From Candidatus Omnitrophota bacterium (GTDB taxonomy: Bacteria; Omnitrophota; Gorgyraeia; 1-14-0-20-64-10): a stretch of 10,242 nt of DNA. Where the stretch lies: positions 1 to 10,242 of the forward strand of contig JAHFFF010000050.1 in the NCBI GenBank assembly GCA_023248095.1, given 5' to 3'. The notes beneath the pieces are model-generated. The model saw only the letters and a program-made list of their open reading frames with translations. It was not told where the DNA came from and made no database searches. Position numbers and translations under genes: made by a program. Shown piece after piece: positions 1-6,448 of this stretch. The first letter of the stretch is position 1. Every line of letters begins with the position of its first letter.

Positions 1-435
1 CGGACGAAGGAGTTCATCTGGACTGACCCGTCCGAGAACGTTCTCTCCATTCCGGCGGAATCGCGCCGTGTAAACGTTTCCCCTTCGAGCATCGAGGAAG
101 GGATAAATGTTGGGGGCGTCAGGCGGCATGTTCTGCGCGATCACCTCGAGACTGGAAACCGGAAGAATCGGTCTTTTCAGCACCCAGGCGAGCGTCTTGA
201 CCGTCATGACCCCGATCCGCAAGCCGGTGAAGGATCCTGGCCCGATGGAGATGGCGAGGCCGTTCAGCTCCGGAAGCGCAACCCCCGCCTCTCTCAAGGC
301 CTGTTCGATCAGGTCGGTCAACAAAGAGGAGGGCCGCCCCTGTCCATCCACCTGAAGATAGGCCAGGATCTTCGGGCCATCCGAAACCGCTACCGAAAAA
401 GTCGGCGAGGAAGTTTCAACTCCGAGGAGTTTCAT
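1..435 (-). CDS. tsaB: TsaB, tRNA t6A37 threonylcarbamoyladenosine biosynthesis subunit (partial, C-terminus off the window)
   Basis: TsaB (YeaZ) is a catalytically inactive ASKHA-fold paralogue of TsaD. It pairs with TsaD and TsaE to transfer threonylcarbamoyl to A37 of ANN-decoding tRNAs in the cytoplasm. I read 145 codons from the ATG at 435. The N-terminus MKLLGVETSSPTFSVAV is the family's first strand and loop. The signature ISIGPGSFTGLRIG lies at about residues 82-95, and FLDARRGNVYTA follows at about 112-123. The family is usually 220-240 residues, so roughly the last third is missing because the window ends. The start overlaps the end of tsaE by 20 bp and has a purine-rich GGAAAG just upstream, which suggests coupled translation. 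It is the last gene seen of the minus-strand operon. Adjacency of tsaB and tsaE supports both calls. Confidence 0.93.
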   Translation of the reverse strand, partial: MKLLGVETSSPTFSVAVSDGPKILAYLQVDGQGRPSSLLTDLIEQALREAGVALPELNGLAISIGPGSFTGLRIGVMTVKTLAWVLKRPILPVSSLEVIAQNMPPDAPNIYPFLDARRGNVYTARFRRNGENVLGRVSPDELLRP

Positions 436-898
436 TTTCTTTCCAGAATTCGCGTCCTTCGTACCGCGGGCCATGAGGAGAGATCCGCACCTTTCGACTT
501 TCCGAATCGATCGTTTCAAAGAAAATCTCCAAGAATTGCTCAGGCAGAATAGCGGGGATCTTGTTGGCCCATTCGATCACGGTGACTCCATCGCCCTCGT
601 AATACTCCTCCAGGCCGACGGTCATCGCCTCCGGCACCCCTTCGAGACGGAAGAGGTCCGAGTGGTACAGTGGAATCCTGCCCCGGTGATATTCCCGCAC
701 CAGAACGAAGGAGGGGCTAGCTACCGAGGAGCCCGGGATCCCCAACCCCTCGGCTAATCCCCGTACGAATGTGGTCTTGCCCGAACCGATCTCGCCCGTC
801 AAAGCGAGCACATCCCCCGCCTGGAGCTGCCGGGCCAATTCCGCTCCCAATCTCTGCGTCTCTTCAGGGGAATGGGAAACCACGTGCGTCCGGTTCAA
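416..898 (-). CDS. tsaE: TsaE, tRNA t6A37 biosynthesis P-loop ATPase
   Basis: TsaE (YjeE) is the small ATPase that drives the TsaB-TsaD cycle in t6A synthesis. The 160-residue protein has a Walker A motif GEIGSGKTT at residues 35-43, the family motif SPSFVLVREY at 61-70, HSDLFRL at 79-85 and VIEWANK at 107-113, all in the usual order and spacing. Its length is normal. The chosen start is a TTG at 898-896 whose last two bases are part of the thiL stop (TTGA overlap). No Shine-Dalgarno is evident, so translation probably depends on ribosomes finishing thiL. A GTG five codons downstream is an alternative start and would not change the domain. The 3' end overlaps tsaB by 20 bp. Confidence 0.93.
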   Translation of the reverse strand: MNRTHVVSHSPEETQRLGAELARQLQAGDVLALTGEIGSGKTTFVRGLAEGLGIPGSSVASPSFVLVREYHRGRIPLYHSDLFRLEGVPEAMTVGLEEYYEGDGVTVIEWANKIPAILPEQFLEIFFETIDSESRKVRISPHGPRYEGREFWKENETPRS

Positions 899-1809
899 AA
901 ATGCTGGAAGCCCGCGAGGGAACTGGGAATCTTCGTCCCCTTGGGCGCCACGAGGGTAACAACGGAATGAGGCTTAGCCGCGACGACGGTGCCGATGCGA
1001 TGCAGGCCGCAGGGCAGATTGCGCTTGGCCCAAGGGAGAAGCCGATCCGCATCCCTCCCTGCCGCCGCAATGAGCAGCTCAAAGTCTTCCCCATCGGTCA
1101 GCGCCTGGGCGATCGAACAACCTGCATGCCGCGGAATCTTCGTCACCTCCAGGACCGCACCGACCCCGCTGGCCTGGCAGATCCGCGGCAGGTCCTGGCG
1201 CAGCCCATCCGAGAGATCCATCATGGCATGCAGCCTGGCCTGAGCAGTCAGGGCCCGCGCCTCCCGAACGCGAGGGGAAAATCGCAGGTGTCTTCCGGAC
1301 CGCAGCGAACCGCCCAGCCGACCGGTGACCAGCAGAGTATCCCCCACCCTTGCACCGGCGCGATAAACAACGCGCCCCTTCTCCACCTCTCCCAGGATCG
1401 CCACGTCAATCACTACCTGCGCGGCCCTCACCGTATCCCCTCCTACCAGGTTCACTCCATAGCGCTTCGCGCAGCGGCATAATCCTCGGTATAAGCCATC
1501 CACGAAGGAAACCGGAATCTGTCTCGGCAGGCCGAGTGAAACCACCGCGTGACGAGGCAGCCCGCCCATCGCAGCGATATCGCTCACATTGACGGCCAAT
1601 GCCTTCCAGCCGACGGCCCCGGCAGGATCCCGCCTGCGGAAATGAACCCCCTCCACCAGCATGTCGCAGGCAAACAGCTGCAGGTTCCGCCCCGTGCCCC
1701 GCAGAACAGCGCAGTCATCCCCGATCCCGCGCACAACGGACCGATCGGTCCTGATCTGCCGCGTGACCCATTGGATCAATTCGTTCTCGCCGAGCCGGTA
1801 GAGTTTCAC
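895..1809 (-). CDS. thiL: ThiL, thiamine-monophosphate kinase
   Basis: ThiL phosphorylates thiamine monophosphate with ATP to make thiamine diphosphate, the final step of cofactor synthesis, in the cytoplasm. The 304-residue protein belongs to the PurM/SelD-like superfamily. Visible motifs are GIGDDCAVL at 28-36, CDMLVEGVHF at 48-57, KALAVNVSDIAAMGG at 69-83, LVGGDT at 121-126, MMDLSDGL at 196-203 and GEDFELL at 240-246. These acidic motifs bind Mg-ATP and substrate in the family. Length is slightly below the usual 310-340 residues, with no motif lost. The start is a GTG at 1809 forming a GTGA overlap with the stop of the upstream CPBP gene, indicating translational coupling. thiL next to tsa genes is a recurrent housekeeping arrangement, and the cysteine desulfurase at the head of the operon could supply sulfur for the thiazole ring, though that link is inference. 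Confidence 0.94.
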   Translation of the reverse strand: MKLYRLGENELIQWVTRQIRTDRSVVRGIGDDCAVLRGTGRNLQLFACDMLVEGVHFRRRDPAGAVGWKALAVNVSDIAAMGGLPRHAVVSLGLPRQIPVSFVDGLYRGLCRCAKRYGVNLVGGDTVRAAQVVIDVAILGEVEKGRVVYRAGARVGDTLLVTGRLGGSLRSGRHLRFSPRVREARALTAQARLHAMMDLSDGLRQDLPRICQASGVGAVLEVTKIPRHAGCSIAQALTDGEDFELLIAAAGRDADRLLPWAKRNLPCGLHRIGTVVAAKPHSVVTLVAPKGTKIPSSLAGFQHF

Positions 1810-2879
1810 GTCATGCTCGCGATGGCCTTCACGAGAGAAGCCACGGTGAGCATCCCGGCGTTGTGGAAGATGTGAACCGCCATGGACGCCGCCAGGGATC
1901 CGGTTTTCTCATAAACCCAGCCGAACAGAAATCCCAACCCCAGGATGGGCAGGAAGGCCACCGGATCGGTATGAAGGAACGCAAACAGGAACGCGGTCCC
2001 CCATAAGGCCCGCCAGACTCCGATTCGAACTCTCAGCCAGCCATACAGCAAACCTCGAAAAAACAGCTCCTCCGCAATCGGTCCGGCAACAACCGCCACC
2101 AAAAGCAACCCTTTCAGAACCAACCCACGCCTCTCGGAGAGATAGATTGTGAAAACTGCCTGAGGGGGCGGCTGAATCTTGAAAAGGTTCAGGACTGCCG
2201 CAACCACCAGCAGAAGCAGCAGAAAGAGGGGGATCGCCGTCAGATACGACCGAATCCCAAACCGGACCCCGGCTTGAATCCTGGATCCGCTCCAGCCAGA
2301 ATCTCCGGTCTCCCTTCCCCGGCCTCTTGCGAAGAACCACACCGCACCGGCCACCGCCACTGCATCCACCAGCAGGGTGTTGACCAAGGCCAACACATGG
2401 CGATCAAGCCAAGGCGGGCGAATGAAATGGATCACCATCCATTCGGCAAGGACAGAGAGCTGCACGGCAACCAGGATGCAGAGAATCAGCCGGAGGATTT
2501 CCCGCAGGCTCCAGGTCGGCAGGGGCGGGCTCCCCAGCGACTGCACCAGCGGGCGATGCTGAACCATCCCCCAAAAGATCCGCAGCCATTGGACAACCGA
2601 CCCGAAGAAAAGAAAGAGGAAACCCAGGGCCACAATCTGAAACCTCCACCCCAGGGACGGATGCTGATGAATGCGGTCGGCCAATTCCTGCCGGCCCATT
2701 CCCATCGTCTTGCGGACCTGGTCCCGGGTGAACCTCTCCTGTTCCTTCCAGGAGATGGAGGATGCGCGCGCATCAGAGGGCGCTGCCGGCTTCAAAGAGG
2801 ACAAGGCCATCTGGGTGCCCAACAACAGGAGCCAGGCAACCAGCAACGACGCCTCCCCGCGAGTCAGTCGGATGGTCAC
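1806..2879 (-). CDS. CPBP family intramembrane glutamic endopeptidase (Rce1/CAAX-like)
   Basis: This 357-residue polytopic membrane protein carries all three CPBP (Abi/Rce1) motifs: EExxxR as EELFFR at 270-275, FxxxH as FAFLH at 299-303, and HxxxN as HIFHN at 336-340. The family's catalytic Glu and His lie in these motifs within the membrane. Hydrophobic stretches appear at about 10-29, 80-106, 127-152, 160-184, 211-233, 252-280, 290-304, 307-322 and 330-350. An N-terminal hydrophobic segment followed by a soluble loop (about 30-77, charged, between segments 1 and 2) precedes the core and is not explained by the CPBP domain. The start is a GTG at 2879, 7 bp after the TatD/radical SAM stop. 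The gene overlaps thiL by 4 bp. Substrate is unknown: bacterial members process signalling or bacteriocin-related peptides in some cases, but nothing here identifies a target. Confidence 0.88.
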   Translation of the reverse strand: MTIRLTRGEASLLVAWLLLLGTQMALSSLKPAAPSDARASSISWKEQERFTRDQVRKTMGMGRQELADRIHQHPSLGWRFQIVALGFLFLFFGSVVQWLRIFWGMVQHRPLVQSLGSPPLPTWSLREILRLILCILVAVQLSVLAEWMVIHFIRPPWLDRHVLALVNTLLVDAVAVAGAVWFFARGRGRETGDSGWSGSRIQAGVRFGIRSYLTAIPLFLLLLLVVAAVLNLFKIQPPPQAVFTIYLSERRGLVLKGLLLVAVVAGPIAEELFFRGLLYGWLRVRIGVWRALWGTAFLFAFLHTDPVAFLPILGLGFLFGWVYEKTGSLAASMAVHIFHNAGMLTVASLVKAIASMT

Positions 2880-2886
2880 GGATTCT

Positions 2887-4332
2887 TCATCCGACGTCGT
2901 CGTAGGTTCTAACTCGGTAGCCGACCTTCAGCTCCTCGGTGGCAATCCGACGGCAGGCCTCCAGATCCACGCCCGGCATAGCCACGACAGTGGCCACCAC
3001 CTTCATGCCTGCCTCGCGGCATTCCCGGATAAACTCCTTGATCGAGTCGTACGTCTCAAGCCCAAAGGCCGGCCGGCAGATCTCGAGATACTGTTCCGCG
3101 TTGGGGGTGTTCAGGCTCACGGAGACCTCATCCACGATCCCCTTCAGTTCCGGGCCGATCGGACGGCGGTGGATGAGATCCCCGTGGCCGTTGGTATTCA
3201 GGCGGATCCACCTGGCCCCCTTTTCTTTCAACCGTCGCCCCACCTCCAACAATTCCTTCAACCGGATGACCGGTTCCCCGTATCCGCAGAAGACAATCTC
3301 CTCATATCGGGAAGGATCTCCCACATCCTCCAGGACCTCTTCCACCGAAGGATCGCGGGACATCCGCAGATGATGCCCCTTCACAAATGGGGATCTCCCC
3401 TCTCCCTTCCAAAACTGTTCATCGCTCAAGGCACAGAAGACACAGCGATCGGTGCAGGCATTGGTGAGATTCAGATAGAGGGAGTTCCGGATGAGATAGG
3501 CGACCTTGCCCCGTTTGGGCGCCGGCCCAATCCCAAAAAGGTGATAGGCGTTGACGGAGGTTGTCCGCGCAATATCCTCGGACGTCAGATCCTTGATCTT
3601 GGCCCAGCTCTCCACCAGTTCATTCAGATAGGCCGGCTCATTTCGCTTCCCGCGGCGGCCCTGCGGGGCAAGGAACGGCGCATCGGTTTCGAGCACCACC
3701 CGGTCCAACGGAATCTCCTTCGCGACCCTGCGCAGGGATTCCGCCTTCGGGAAGGTGAGGTTGGCCGAGAAGGAGACGTACAGCCCCAGATCCAGCGCTT
3801 CCTTTGCCGCATCCGCATCTCCGGAAAAACAGTGGAGGACTCCACGGATCGGCGGCTTCAGGCATTCGCGCAGGATCGCGAACAGATCCCGATAGGCCTC
3901 TCCACTCTGCCCCGAGGTTCCGCCCTCCTCGGCCTGTCGGCAGTGCAGGATCACCGGCTTGGCTAATTCGTGCGCCAGCCGGAGCAGTTTCCGAAACGCC
4001 TCCTGCTGAACAGGCCGCGGGGAGATCTCCCGGTAGTAATCCAGACCGATCTCCCCGATGGCCGCCACCTTCTCGTCCGTAGCCAGTTGGGCCAGCCCTG
4101 AGAGCGCATCCTCGGTCAGTTCCTGCGCATCGTGCGGGTGTATGCCGATCGCCGCGTGGAGTTGAGGATACCGATGAGCCAGCTCCAGCACAGTCCGGTT
4201 GGAAGCGCGGTCGGTGGCCGGATCCAGCAGCGCCACAACCCCAGCCTCTTTCGCCCGCTGAAGGATGGCCTCCCGGTCGGCGTCAAACTCCGCCCGATGC
4301 AGATGGCAATGGGTATCGACCAATGGATCCAT
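2887..4332 (-). CDS. TatD-family hydrolase fused to a TatD-linked radical SAM domain
   Basis: A 481-residue two-domain protein. Residues 1-265 are a complete TatD-type metal-dependent DNase: DTHCHLH at 6-12 (metal His 8 and 10), AIGEIGLDYYR at 91-101 (Glu94), VILHC at 127-131 (His130), GVLHCFSGD at 164-172 (His167) and LETDAPFLAP at 214-223 (Asp217). Residues about 275-481 are a radical SAM domain with the 4Fe-4S motif CTDRCVFC (Cys293, 297, 300), a GYGEP at 350-354 in the SAM-binding GGE position, and RLNTNG at 377-382. The radical SAM half matches the family known to occur beside or fused to TatD, whose reaction is unknown to me. I chose the ATG at 4332, not an in-frame upstream codon at 4401, because the family N-terminus begins there and GGAG lies 10 bp upstream. 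It starts 6 bp after the cysteine desulfurase stop. That neighbour could help load its Fe-S cluster (inference). Confidence 0.9.
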   Translation of the reverse strand: MDPLVDTHCHLHRAEFDADREAILQRAKEAGVVALLDPATDRASNRTVLELAHRYPQLHAAIGIHPHDAQELTEDALSGLAQLATDEKVAAIGEIGLDYYREISPRPVQQEAFRKLLRLAHELAKPVILHCRQAEEGGTSGQSGEAYRDLFAILRECLKPPIRGVLHCFSGDADAAKEALDLGLYVSFSANLTFPKAESLRRVAKEIPLDRVVLETDAPFLAPQGRRGKRNEPAYLNELVESWAKIKDLTSEDIARTTSVNAYHLFGIGPAPKRGKVAYLIRNSLYLNLTNACTDRCVFCALSDEQFWKGEGRSPFVKGHHLRMSRDPSVEEVLEDVGDPSRYEEIVFCGYGEPVIRLKELLEVGRRLKEKGARWIRLNTNGHGDLIHRRPIGPELKGIVDEVSVSLNTPNAEQYLEICRPAFGLETYDSIKEFIRECREAGMKVVATVVAMPGVDLEACRRIATEELKVGYRVRTYDDVG

Positions 4333-4337
4333 TCTCT

Positions 4338-5498
4338 CTACGCTCCAACCCTCTTGACGCGGCGAACCCGCTGGATCACCGGCGGGATCAACTCCAGGCA
4401 TTCCTCAATCTCCTCCTCCGTCGTTCCCCATCCCAAGGAGAACCGTATCGACCCGCGGATCCGTTCCGGCGACAGATGCATCGCGCCCAGAACGTGAGAG
4501 GGCTCCGTGGAGCCGGAGGAACAGGCCGACCCGGTCGAAACGCAGATACCCACCAAATCGAGAGCCATGAGGAGCGTTTCCCCATCGCATCCCACGAAGC
4601 TCAGGTTGACGGTGCTGGGCAAGCGCCGCTCCGGATGCCCGTTCAATTCCACATCGGGGAGCCGCTCCCGCAAGCCCTTCTCTAGATGGTCACGGAGCCG
4701 TCGGATCCGATCCAAGCTGCCACTGTCCCGCTCCGCCAAGCACATCTCCGCGGCCACCCCCATCGCCACGATACCGACCACCCCTTCCGTGCCTGCCCTC
4801 AGGTTGCGCTCATGCGGTCCCCCTCGCAGCAAGGGCTTCACTCGAATCCCTTCCCGTAAATACAGAGCCCCTGATCCTTTCAATCCCCCGAGCTTGTGTC
4901 CCGAGATCGACACCATGTCCGCCCCGATCCGGAGCACATCCAGCGGGAGCTTCCCAAAAGACTGGACTGCATCGGTATGGAAGAGAACCCCATGCCCGTG
5001 GGCCATTCGGGCAATCTCCTCGACCGGTTGAATCGTTCCCACCTCATTGTTGGCGTGCATCACCGAGATCAAGCAGGTTTTCGGCGTGATCGCCTCCTGA
5101 AACACCTGCAGATTCACCACTCCCTCTGAATCCGCCGGCACAACAGTGACCCGGAAACCCTCTTCCTCCAAGGCCTGCGCCGCGTGCAGAACAGCATGAT
5201 GCTCCACCGCGGAGACGACCAGATGGTCACCCTTGGATCGCATCGCCTGGGCAACCCCCCGCAAGGCGATGTTGTCCGCCTCGGTCCCGCCCGAAGTGAA
5301 GATAAGCTGACCCTTCGTATTGCCCAACATCCCGAGAAGACTCGTGCGCACGGCCTCCACGGCCGCCCTGGCCTTGCGCCCATGCGTGTGAAGACTCGAG
5401 GGATTTCCAAACCACTCGTCCACAAAAGGCCGGATCCGCTCAGAAACCTGCGGACGAACGGGGCTGGTCGCGTTGTAATCGAGATAGATGGTCTTCAT
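4338..5498 (-). CDS. Cysteine desulfurase, NifS/IscS type (class I)
   Basis: A PLP enzyme that converts L-cysteine to alanine and an enzyme-bound persulfide for Fe-S clusters, tRNA thiolation or thiamine. The 386-residue length is typical. Motifs are YLDYNATSP at 5-13, the PLP-stacking His in AVEHHAV at 97-103, HANNEVGTIQP at 148-158, HTDAVQ at 174-179, the Schiff-base Lys202 in SISGHKLGG, RAGTE at 234-238, and the persulfide Cys326 in GSACSSGSTEPSHVL. The long catalytic loop ending in PSHVL marks the NifS/IscS class, not SufS. NifS, IscS and MnmA-linked forms cannot be told apart here, so no symbol is given. It is the first gene of the minus-strand operon. Its ATG lies 6 bp after a TATACT box with no Shine-Dalgarno, so the mRNA may be leaderless. 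No IscR, IscU or MnmA gene is in the window. Confidence 0.94.
   Translation of the reverse strand: MKTIYLDYNATSPVRPQVSERIRPFVDEWFGNPSSLHTHGRKARAAVEAVRTSLLGMLGNTKGQLIFTSGGTEADNIALRGVAQAMRSKGDHLVVSAVEHHAVLHAAQALEEEGFRVTVVPADSEGVVNLQVFQEAITPKTCLISVMHANNEVGTIQPVEEIARMAHGHGVLFHTDAVQSFGKLPLDVLRIGADMVSISGHKLGGLKGSGALYLREGIRVKPLLRGGPHERNLRAGTEGVVGIVAMGVAAEMCLAERDSGSLDRIRRLRDHLEKGLRERLPDVELNGHPERRLPSTVNLSFVGCDGETLLMALDLVGICVSTGSACSSGSTEPSHVLGAMHLSPERIRGSIRFSLGWGTTEEEIEECLELIPPVIQRVRRVKRVGA
4343..4346 (-). promoter_or_regulatory. Ribosome binding site deciding the TatD/radical SAM start
   Basis: GGAG on the minus strand, 10 bp before the ATG at 4332 and inside the last codons of the cysteine desulfurase gene. 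It supports the internal ATG over the longer in-frame start at 4401. Confidence 0.6.
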
Positions 5499-5503
5499 AT
5501 GTA

Positions 5504-5513
5504 TAGTATACTA
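5504..5513. promoter_or_regulatory. Symmetric divergent promoter core (TAGTATACTA palindrome)
   Basis: The 24 bp between the cysteine desulfurase ATG (5498) and the HD-GYP ATG (5523) contain the perfect palindrome TAGTATACTA. It yields a TATACT -10 box on each strand: 5507-5512 on plus, and 5510 down to 5505 on minus. The minus box is 6 bp from the cysteine desulfurase ATG and the plus box is 10 bp from the HD-GYP ATG. I see no good -35 for either. Divergent transcription from -10 symmetry is a known bacterial arrangement; its use here is inferred. Confidence 0.5.
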
Positions 5514-5522
5514 AAAGAGCTT

Positions 5523-6365
5523 ATGACGAGCATCTGGCAATGGACTCTGTGTGGGTTGTCTCTACTCGGCCTATTTGGGGCTCTGCTTTACATTCGGACC
5601 GTTTCCAATCGGCTTCAGGACAGGACCGATGAACTCGAGGAATTGAAGGAACAGGTCCTGGAATGGAATCGCCGGCTGGAGGATAAGGTCTCTCAACGGA
5701 CCCAGGACTTCGAGCTGGCTCACCGCAGGCTTCAAGAAAACTACCTGGAAACGGTCACCGCCCTGGTGGAGGCCTTGACCGCGAAGGACACCTACCTGTT
5801 CTCCCACTCCCACAACGTCGCCTTCTACGCCAAGGTCATCGCGGAGGAGATGAAGCTTTCGAAAGAGCGGATCGACCGACTCCTCCACGGATGCGAGCTT
5901 CACGACCTGGGTAAGATCGCCGTCCCCGACACCATCCTGATGAAGCCCGGCCCTTTGACCCGGGAGGAGTTTGAAGTGGTCAAGCAGCATCCCATTTGGG
6001 GTGCCCGGATCCTGGGTCCCCTCTCCTTCATGAAGGACATCAATGAGATGGTCCACGAGGAACATGAGCGCTGGGACGGGACCGGTTACCCGCGCGGCCT
6101 GAAGGGGGAACAGATCCGTTTGGAGGCCCGCATCATCTCCGTTGCCGATGCGCTGGATGCCATGGTCTCGGATCGGCCTTACCGGCAGAGGGTGGGTTTA
6201 GACCAAGCCGCTCATGAGTTGGAGCGCTGCGGCGGTACTCAGTTTGACCCAGTGGTCGTGGATGCCTGCCTGCGGGCGATTGAGGCCGGCAAGATCATCC
6301 CGGCTGTCCCACAGACGATCCACCCGCACCACCAGGCCAGCTCCTCCCGCCACCCCGCCGCTTAA
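5523..6365 (+). CDS. Membrane-anchored HD-GYP domain protein (probable cyclic-di-GMP phosphodiesterase)
   Basis: HD-GYP domains hydrolyse cyclic di-GMP to pGpG or GMP. This 280-residue protein has one hydrophobic segment at about 5-25, a charged coiled-coil-like stretch rich in Glu, Leu and Arg at about 27-75, then the HD-GYP domain at about 77-258. Visible motifs are SHSHNV at 94-99, LHDLGKIAVPD at 126-136 (His127-Asp128), QHPIWG at 155-160, HERWDGTGYP at 181-190 and SVADALDAM at 206-214. Two usual ligand positions differ: the Glu of the common ALEAKD helix reads Thr (ALTAKD, 85-89), and the HH pair before ERWDG is Glu180-His181. I chose the ATG at 5523, preceded by a weak AAAGAG. An in-frame ATG at 5499 would abut the cysteine desulfurase ATG base to base, with the -10 palindrome inside the coding region. 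There is no sensor domain, so input may come through the membrane or coiled-coil partner. The gene is probably monocistronic. Confidence 0.88.
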   Translation: MTSIWQWTLCGLSLLGLFGALLYIRTVSNRLQDRTDELEELKEQVLEWNRRLEDKVSQRTQDFELAHRRLQENYLETVTALVEALTAKDTYLFSHSHNVAFYAKVIAEEMKLSKERIDRLLHGCELHDLGKIAVPDTILMKPGPLTREEFEVVKQHPIWGARILGPLSFMKDINEMVHEEHERWDGTGYPRGLKGEQIRLEARIISVADALDAMVSDRPYRQRVGLDQAAHELERCGGTQFDPVVVDACLRAIEAGKIIPAVPQTIHPHHQASSSRHPAA

Positions 6366-6368
6366 TAA
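6331..6368. repeat. Repeat copy A at the 3' end of the HD-GYP gene
   Basis: This 38-bp stretch, covering the last ten codons and stop of the HD-GYP gene, matches 9239-9276 at 30 of 38 positions with no gaps. The reading frames and the TAA stops coincide. C-rich composition inflates the match somewhat. Confidence 0.4.
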
Positions 6369-6377
6369 TTCACCGGG

Positions 6378-6397
6378 GAACACCCTCTTCGGTGTTC
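6378..6397 (+). terminator. Possible terminator hairpin after the HD-GYP gene
   Basis: A perfect 7-bp inverted repeat, GAACACC (6378-6384) and GGTGTTC (6391-6397), with a 6-nt loop, 12 bp after the HD-GYP stop and before the next promoter. No T-tract follows, so it would be an atypical or weak intrinsic terminator, or only an mRNA-protecting hairpin. Confidence 0.35.
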
Positions 6398-6409
6398 ATT
6401 CAGAAATAT

Positions 6410-6432
6410 ACTTGACAAGTACAACAGTTGTA
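6410..6432. promoter_or_regulatory. Candidate operator: two adjacent palindromes for the MarR protein
   Basis: Two odd-length palindromes meet at position 6420: ACTTG-A-CAAGT (6410-6420), covering the -35 box, and the 13-bp TACAAC-A-GTTGTA (6420-6432), filling the spacer between -35 and -10. Their centres (6415 and 6426) are 11 bp apart, about one helical turn. A dimeric winged-helix repressor bound here would block RNA polymerase. The MarR-type gene at 7188, in the operon this promoter drives, is the obvious candidate. The symmetry is seen; the pairing is inferred. Confidence 0.55.
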
Positions 6433-6441
6433 GTATACAAT
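6412..6441 (+). promoter_or_regulatory. Sigma-70-like promoter of the hydrolase-marR operon
   Basis: A perfect -35 TTGACA (6412-6417) is followed either by TATACA (6434-6439, spacer 16) or by TACAAT (6436-6441, spacer 18). The surrounding sequence is AT-rich compared with the genes. Transcription would begin at about 6446-6449, at or next to the GTG start of the hydrolase, leaving little or no 5' leader. Confidence 0.65.
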
Positions 6442-6448
6442 ATATAGT

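Noticed and set aside
769..1482. Plus-strand open frame of 237 codons opposite thiL and tsaE.
   Set aside because: Pro/Arg/Ser-rich translation without motifs, and it lies across two well-supported genes on the other strand.
2671..3966. Long plus-strand open frame (431 codons) antisense to the TatD/radical SAM and CPBP genes.
   Set aside because: No recognisable domain, composition follows the GC-rich opposite strand, and both genes beneath it have full motif sets. It is a shadow frame.
4333..4401. Longer N-terminus for the TatD/radical SAM protein starting at 4401.
   Set aside because: The extra 23 residues overlap the cysteine desulfurase end, look unlike TatD, and a Shine-Dalgarno-preceded ATG at 4332 fits the family start.
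5184..5522. Upstream extension of the HD-GYP frame into the cysteine desulfurase region.
   Set aside because: It runs antisense through conserved desulfurase sequence, and the membrane anchor begins right after the ATG at 5523.
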